Source of the DNA: Asterias rubens
Lineage: Eukaryota > Echinodermata > Asteroidea > Forcipulatida > Asteriidae
Assembly (NCBI RefSeq): GCF_902459465.1
Contig: NC_047066.1
Span: forward strand, 21,765,047-21,829,046
Direction of reading: 5' to 3'
Length of the DNA: 64,000 nucleotides
Shown here piece by piece: positions 59,681-64,000 of this stretch. The notes beneath the pieces were generated by a model that was not told where the DNA came from, ran no database searches, and worked only from the letters and a program-made list of their open reading frames with translations. The position numbers and the translations under genes are program-made. Position 1 is the stretch's first letter. Each line of letters starts with the position of its first letter.

Positions 59681-62600
59681 CCGTGTACAATCTCTGCATC
59701 TTGAGATTGGAACCAATGATTGGGAGGACTTCGTCCAGGAGGTATCGTTTAGAGAGACCCTGAGGAGAGCAAAGGAGACGAGAGAACAACATTTAGAACG
59801 AAGTTTTATCGCAAAGCAAAGATTTTATTAGTTTGGTGGCATGTTGTTGCTGAGCAGTTTAGTGCCCCCGACTCAAGTTCTGGTGTTTTTGGTCAGCCCA
59901 GTGTGGACTTGAGTCCTTCATGTCCTAGGGCCAATTTCATTAAGCTGTTAAGCAGAAAATACTGCTTAACAAATTTCTTTGCTAAGCAAAACATAAGAGG
60001 GGGACCAGTCGCAACAAAGTAAACTTCATGGAATGTTGGCTGGTAACCTGTTTTTGCTGTGCAAGATTATCCTGTGCTTTGCAGGTTTTTGTGCTTACTG
60101 GCTTTATAAGCGAAACTGCTTAACAATATTCTGCTATGCAGAAATGAACTGGATACCAGTCGTAAATTGCTTATGTGACATGGTAGGTAGTACGGCTGGT
60201 AACTTAAATCTGGTAAGCATAATATTGTTGTGCTTAGCTACTTTTTGCCGATAAGCAGCTCTTGGGCGTGACCCTGGTGTCTTTCGGATTGGATGTAAAG
60301 CTGTACGTCCCGTGTGAACTTAAAAGAACCCAGTACACTTATTGCAATGAGGAATTTGGCCGGAGGTCAATGCATGAGGTCAAATGTCAAGGATCAAAGG
60401 TTAAGGGTGAAAGGTTAAACAGGTATCTTACCAATTCCAATGGTTGCCACTGTGATTCCTCAGCCCCCACTTTGTAGAACGGTCCCAACAACTCACTACA
60501 GATATCTCGTAATCTGCTCTCTTGCTCTGTAGCGAAAGAAATGGCCAGAAAGAAAAATAAACCATGTGTTTTGACTAAAATGTCACTTACTCACCAGGAA
60601 TTCCACGACTTAAACTCACAAGGTTGTGGGTTTGAATCCTAGCAAGCTAACCATTGATTTCACAATGACTAGAATAAGTGTTGTCGTCTCGTTACAGAAT
60701 CACCATTTCTTTATTTGTGCTGTGCATAATCATAGACTTTAAATCAAGTTGGTATGGTGGTGTCTTGCCTCGTCTTCCACCTCTGGGACCTCGGTTCCAA
60801 TTTCACCGGGGGCACTATATGGATTGGCTTTTCAGTCCACTCCTCACAGTGGAATTTCCCTGGAATAATTCTCTGGGGTTTTCCTGCCACATCTCAAACT
60901 TAAGCTGCTTCAATGTCTTCTTTCCCAGTATAGTGATTAACACCCGTTTCACACAGGCGCTTAAGAGTCACGCAAAACCAAATTCTGAATTAAGTACACG
61001 AAAAGTTTGACTGTAAGAACGCACTCAAAGTCGAAAGATTGACTGTTGCAGTCGTTCGGAACGACTCTGGAACGCCTTGGTTTCAGACGTAGATCTTGTT
61101 AAGAGCCGAGCCTAATGTAAAGGTTATGTTAAGTTCGCCTGTCTGTGAAACCAAAATTTATTTGGGTCGACCTAGAATCGCTCCTTACCTACTTGGTTCG
61201 GCGCGACTCTGGAACGCCTTGGTTTCAGACGTAGATCTTGTTAAGAGCTGAGCCTAATGTAAAGGTTATGTTCAGTTCGCCTGTCTGTGAAACCAAAATT
61301 TATTTGGGTCGACCTAGAATCGCTCCTTACCTACTAGGTTCGGCGCGACTCTGGTGAGCCTGTTTGAACTGGGTGTCAGTCTGAAAAGTTCACTTGGCCT
61401 TGGCTTAACAACCAGAATCAATATATGGAATGAAATGAAAATGAAAGTATTTCTTCAACGTACCTTCTTGTACCAGGTAGCGAACATAAGTCAGCAGCCA
61501 GAAGCGATACTCATGACCAGACTTTAAAGCTTGAGCAGCGGACAGCTGACCCTCTAGATAGCTCATTGTAGAGGAGCGTTGTAGGGTACGGTTGGATTGG
61601 GACATACCGTTGGACTGCTTCCCTGCTCTGTGATTAAGAAAAAAACGAATATTATTAACGGCTGTAAACAAATGAAAGACGTAATGCAACAGTGGTATTT
61701 ATTCATATTAAATGGTCCAAGACAGTTTATCAAATTTGATTGGTCAAGAGGAGATCACATGGCAATGTTTTAACTATTGACAACACGGACCGCAGGAACA
61801 TAACATGAATTTAACATTTTCAAAACAGAAAATAATTGTTAAATTTACATTGGGGATAAAGGCTATTAATTTTGGTTTTACCCCTACACAGATGTGCGTT
61901 AACAATGTATACTCGGTTAAAAAATGCTCTGTGAAAAAAAAATCACAGGCATATTACTAGGGTGGGATTCAAACCCAAAAGGCAGTTCGAATCCAAGTCA
62001 ATTCTTTCCCGAGTTCTGTTTCACATGACTCAAGAAAGTACACTCAGAAACACAAATTAAAAGTTAATATTCTTAATCCCGATGCAAATTTAACATCTAT
62101 TAAAGGCACTGGACACTATTGGTAATTGTCGAAGACCAGTATTCTCACTTGGTGTATGTCAACATATGCATAAAATAACAAACCTGTGAAAATTTGAACT
62201 CAATTGGTCGTCGAAGTTGCGAGATAAAAATGAAAGAAAAAACACCCTTGTCAAACGAAGTTGTGTGCTTTTAGATGCTTGATTTCGGGACCTCAAATTC
62301 TAAATCCGAGGTCTCAAAATGAAATCCGTGGAAAACTACTTCTTTCTAGAAAACTACGGTACTTCAGAGGGAGCCATTTCTCACAATGTTTTATACTATC
62401 AACAGCTCTCCATTGCTTGTTACCAAGTAAGTTTTTATGGTAACAATTATTTTGAGTAATTACCAATAGTATCCACTGCCTTTAACATCTATTAAATCAG
62501 TGCGGTACCCGCTGCTAAAGTATATTCACCTGAGTAATGGTCCTTGCAGTGTGGTGAGGGGTCCGGATGCAGATAGCGCCCCCTGGGATGGTTGACATGC

Positions 62601-63971
62601 CTGGTGGTCTGAGCAGAGACTGAGGGTGTCACCCTGCTGACACAATAACATCCTAAAATCAAAAGGTAAAAACGGTTCACTCAAATATAGGAAAAATCAA
62701 ACACTTTCGATCCTGGCTGTGCTCCGTGGTCATAATGGGTTGACGTGGCTGGCAGCCAAAGGCGCCCTTGCATGCCTGCTTTTCGAACACGTTGTAGCAG
62801 CGTCCTTCACAATTCAGGTCTTAGATGCGAGTAAGGATGATTAGCCCCCCAAATTATTATTATAGTAAAGTAACTAAAATAAATAACATTAAAAAATCTA
62901 CTCCGCTGAAGTAGAACATATTAAAGCAAGACAAGTTCTCAAAAGAACACGATCTACCCGGCAACTAGATATATACAGTGTGCTTATACAAAAATATAGA
63001 TTGCAGGCCTGTATGCTTCGTTTTTGAAAGGGCAAGGGCACCAAGGTATTTTCTTATTAGTAAGGGGGGCACACTATGAGGAAATTGTATATTTCTACTG
63101 GAGCAATTCAAAGGCAACAGGGGGCATTGAGGCAATCGCCTTCGTTGCCTCCGTGAAGTATCAGGTCTGAGATTGATACCTCATCATGCGATGCCTCAAG
63201 TCCCACATAACAAGTAAACAGTCAAATTATTTTTGAACTTAGAATGAAACTGGGACACATTTCATTAAAGCCTATAAACACAAAAACTTGCTAAGCACAG
63301 AAAAATCATGCTTAGCAGAAATAGGTTACCATCTACAATACAATAGAGTTCACATTGGTTAGAACTGGCGGCCAACTCATTTTGCTTAGCAAAGAATTAA
63401 GCAAAGCAGTATTTTCTGCTCGACAGATTCATGGACCGAGTCGTGGCTTAATGTCAGTCCACACAACTGTGAAAGTACACTCTGCATTGATGGCTGTGAA
63501 TATACAACACTTACCAGCAAGACATGGATGAATTGTAGCTGTAGGATTTTCCATTGGAAAGCAGTATAGCTGGTACTCCCTGATCTGTTACCAGTGAATT
63601 TGTGATGGCTATATCACCACCTGCAGATTAACAAAAATAAAATTTCCGATTGTAAAAATAAATATTGTTGTCTAGCGACTGAATCAAAGATCTTCTTTCA
63701 AGGCACTGGGCACCAATGTTTGTATGAGAGAGATTGGTCGTTGCCAGCTTGGCGCTATACCCTCGTGGGAGATTTGCCGAGTTCCCTTGTTGGGAAGATC
63801 ATCTTAAAATAGACACCCAAACAAATACCCAAACAAACCCCCCCCCTCCTAAAAAAAAAAAGAACCAAGAAAAAAAAAATTGGAAAAAAAAAAAATAGTT
63901 GCTTGGCCTCACCTTTCATGATTGGCAGTAACGACACTCTGCTGACTTTGGCTTCCATCCTCCTTACATCC
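59631..63971 (-). CDS. HIRA: HIRA histone chaperone subunit, C-terminal exons (5' part beyond the window)
   Basis: HIRA is the scaffold of the HIRA/UBN1/CABIN1 complex, which deposits histone H3.3 independently of replication in the nucleus. Six coding exons are visible in transcription order: 63913-63971, 63515-63620, 62530-62652, 61464-61627, 60432-60526 and 59631-59759. All have GT-AG borders and consistent phases, giving 224 residues plus stop. Diagnostic stretches of the Hira C-terminal domain are VPAILLSNGKSYSYNSSMSC, then LEGQLSAAQ with HEYRFWLLTYVRYLVQEG, then LRDICSELLGPFYK, and finally LLDEVLPIIGSNLKMQRLY. The end is ILNEKSLIT followed by TGA. The N-terminal WD40 propeller is not in the window. 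The first listed exon border (63971) sits near the edge and is the least certain. Introns hold a TTAA-flanked MITE, a 143-bp direct repeat and dispersed repeats. The stop-codon segment is duplicated downstream. Identification is from recalled similarity to vertebrate HIRA and is strong. Confidence 0.93.
61054..61355. repeat. 143-bp direct repeat in a HIRA intron, two units and a stub
   Basis: TTCGG(A/C)(A/G)CGACTCTGG recurs at 61054, 61197 and 61340. Units share TCAGACGTAGATCTTGTTAA and GTCGACCTAGAATCGCTCCT. Confidence 0.93.
62104..62481. mobile_element. TTAA-flanked MITE (piggyBac-like), copy 5, in a HIRA intron
   Basis: Ends AGGCACTGGACACTATTGG and CCAATAGTATCCACTGCCT with TTAA on both sides. 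It lies 48 bp from the 3' edge of the HIRA exon at 62530-62652. Confidence 0.9.
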
Positions 63972-64000
63972 CTACAAACAAAACCAATGAAAATGACCCA

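Overview
The window looks like animal nuclear DNA, most likely from an echinoderm and perhaps a sea star. Genes are split into many small exons with GT-AG introns. Intergenic and intronic DNA is AT-rich and packed with short inverted-repeat transposons, LINE remnants, tRNA-like repeats and minisatellites. The placement rests on the two conserved proteins, a PAN plus fibrinogen-domain protein, and repeat style. The phylum is an inference, not a measurement.

Layout. (1) 2,023-19,376, plus strand: a complete TADA2A gene (SAGA/ATAC adaptor ADA2) in 16 coding exons that join in phase into 438 residues with ZZ, SANT and SWIRM domains. Its introns hold many mobile elements and, on the minus strand at 13,748-14,740, an intronless secreted PAN/fibrinogen-domain gene. 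(2) 22,340-26,200: splice signals and a poly(A) signal suggest a spliced transcript with no convincing protein. (3) 26,200-37,300: mostly non-genic, with AT-rich and C-rich tandem arrays, tRNA-like repeats and a dead Tc1/mariner transposase. (4) 37,354-40,472: about 93 uninterrupted copies of a 33-bp unit, open for over 1,000 codons. (5) 40,900-46,300: a duplicated block of two alternating minisatellites next to a retroelement-like C-terminal tail. (6) 47,000-54,400: an 81-bp array, LINE debris and a possible minus-strand gene for a 72-residue membrane protein whose start-codon segment is tandemly repeated. (7) 59,631-63,971, minus strand: the last six coding exons of HIRA, the H3.3 histone chaperone subunit. 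The rest of HIRA lies beyond the right edge.

TADA2A and HIRA both act on chromatin but nothing shows they are co-regulated. The most unusual theme is repeated tandem duplication of gene edges: the 3' edge of a TADA2A exon with its splice donor, the HIRA stop-codon segment, and the start-codon segment of the unknown small gene. Splice sites were placed by eye from consensus, phase and recalled family similarity; no search or transcript data were available.
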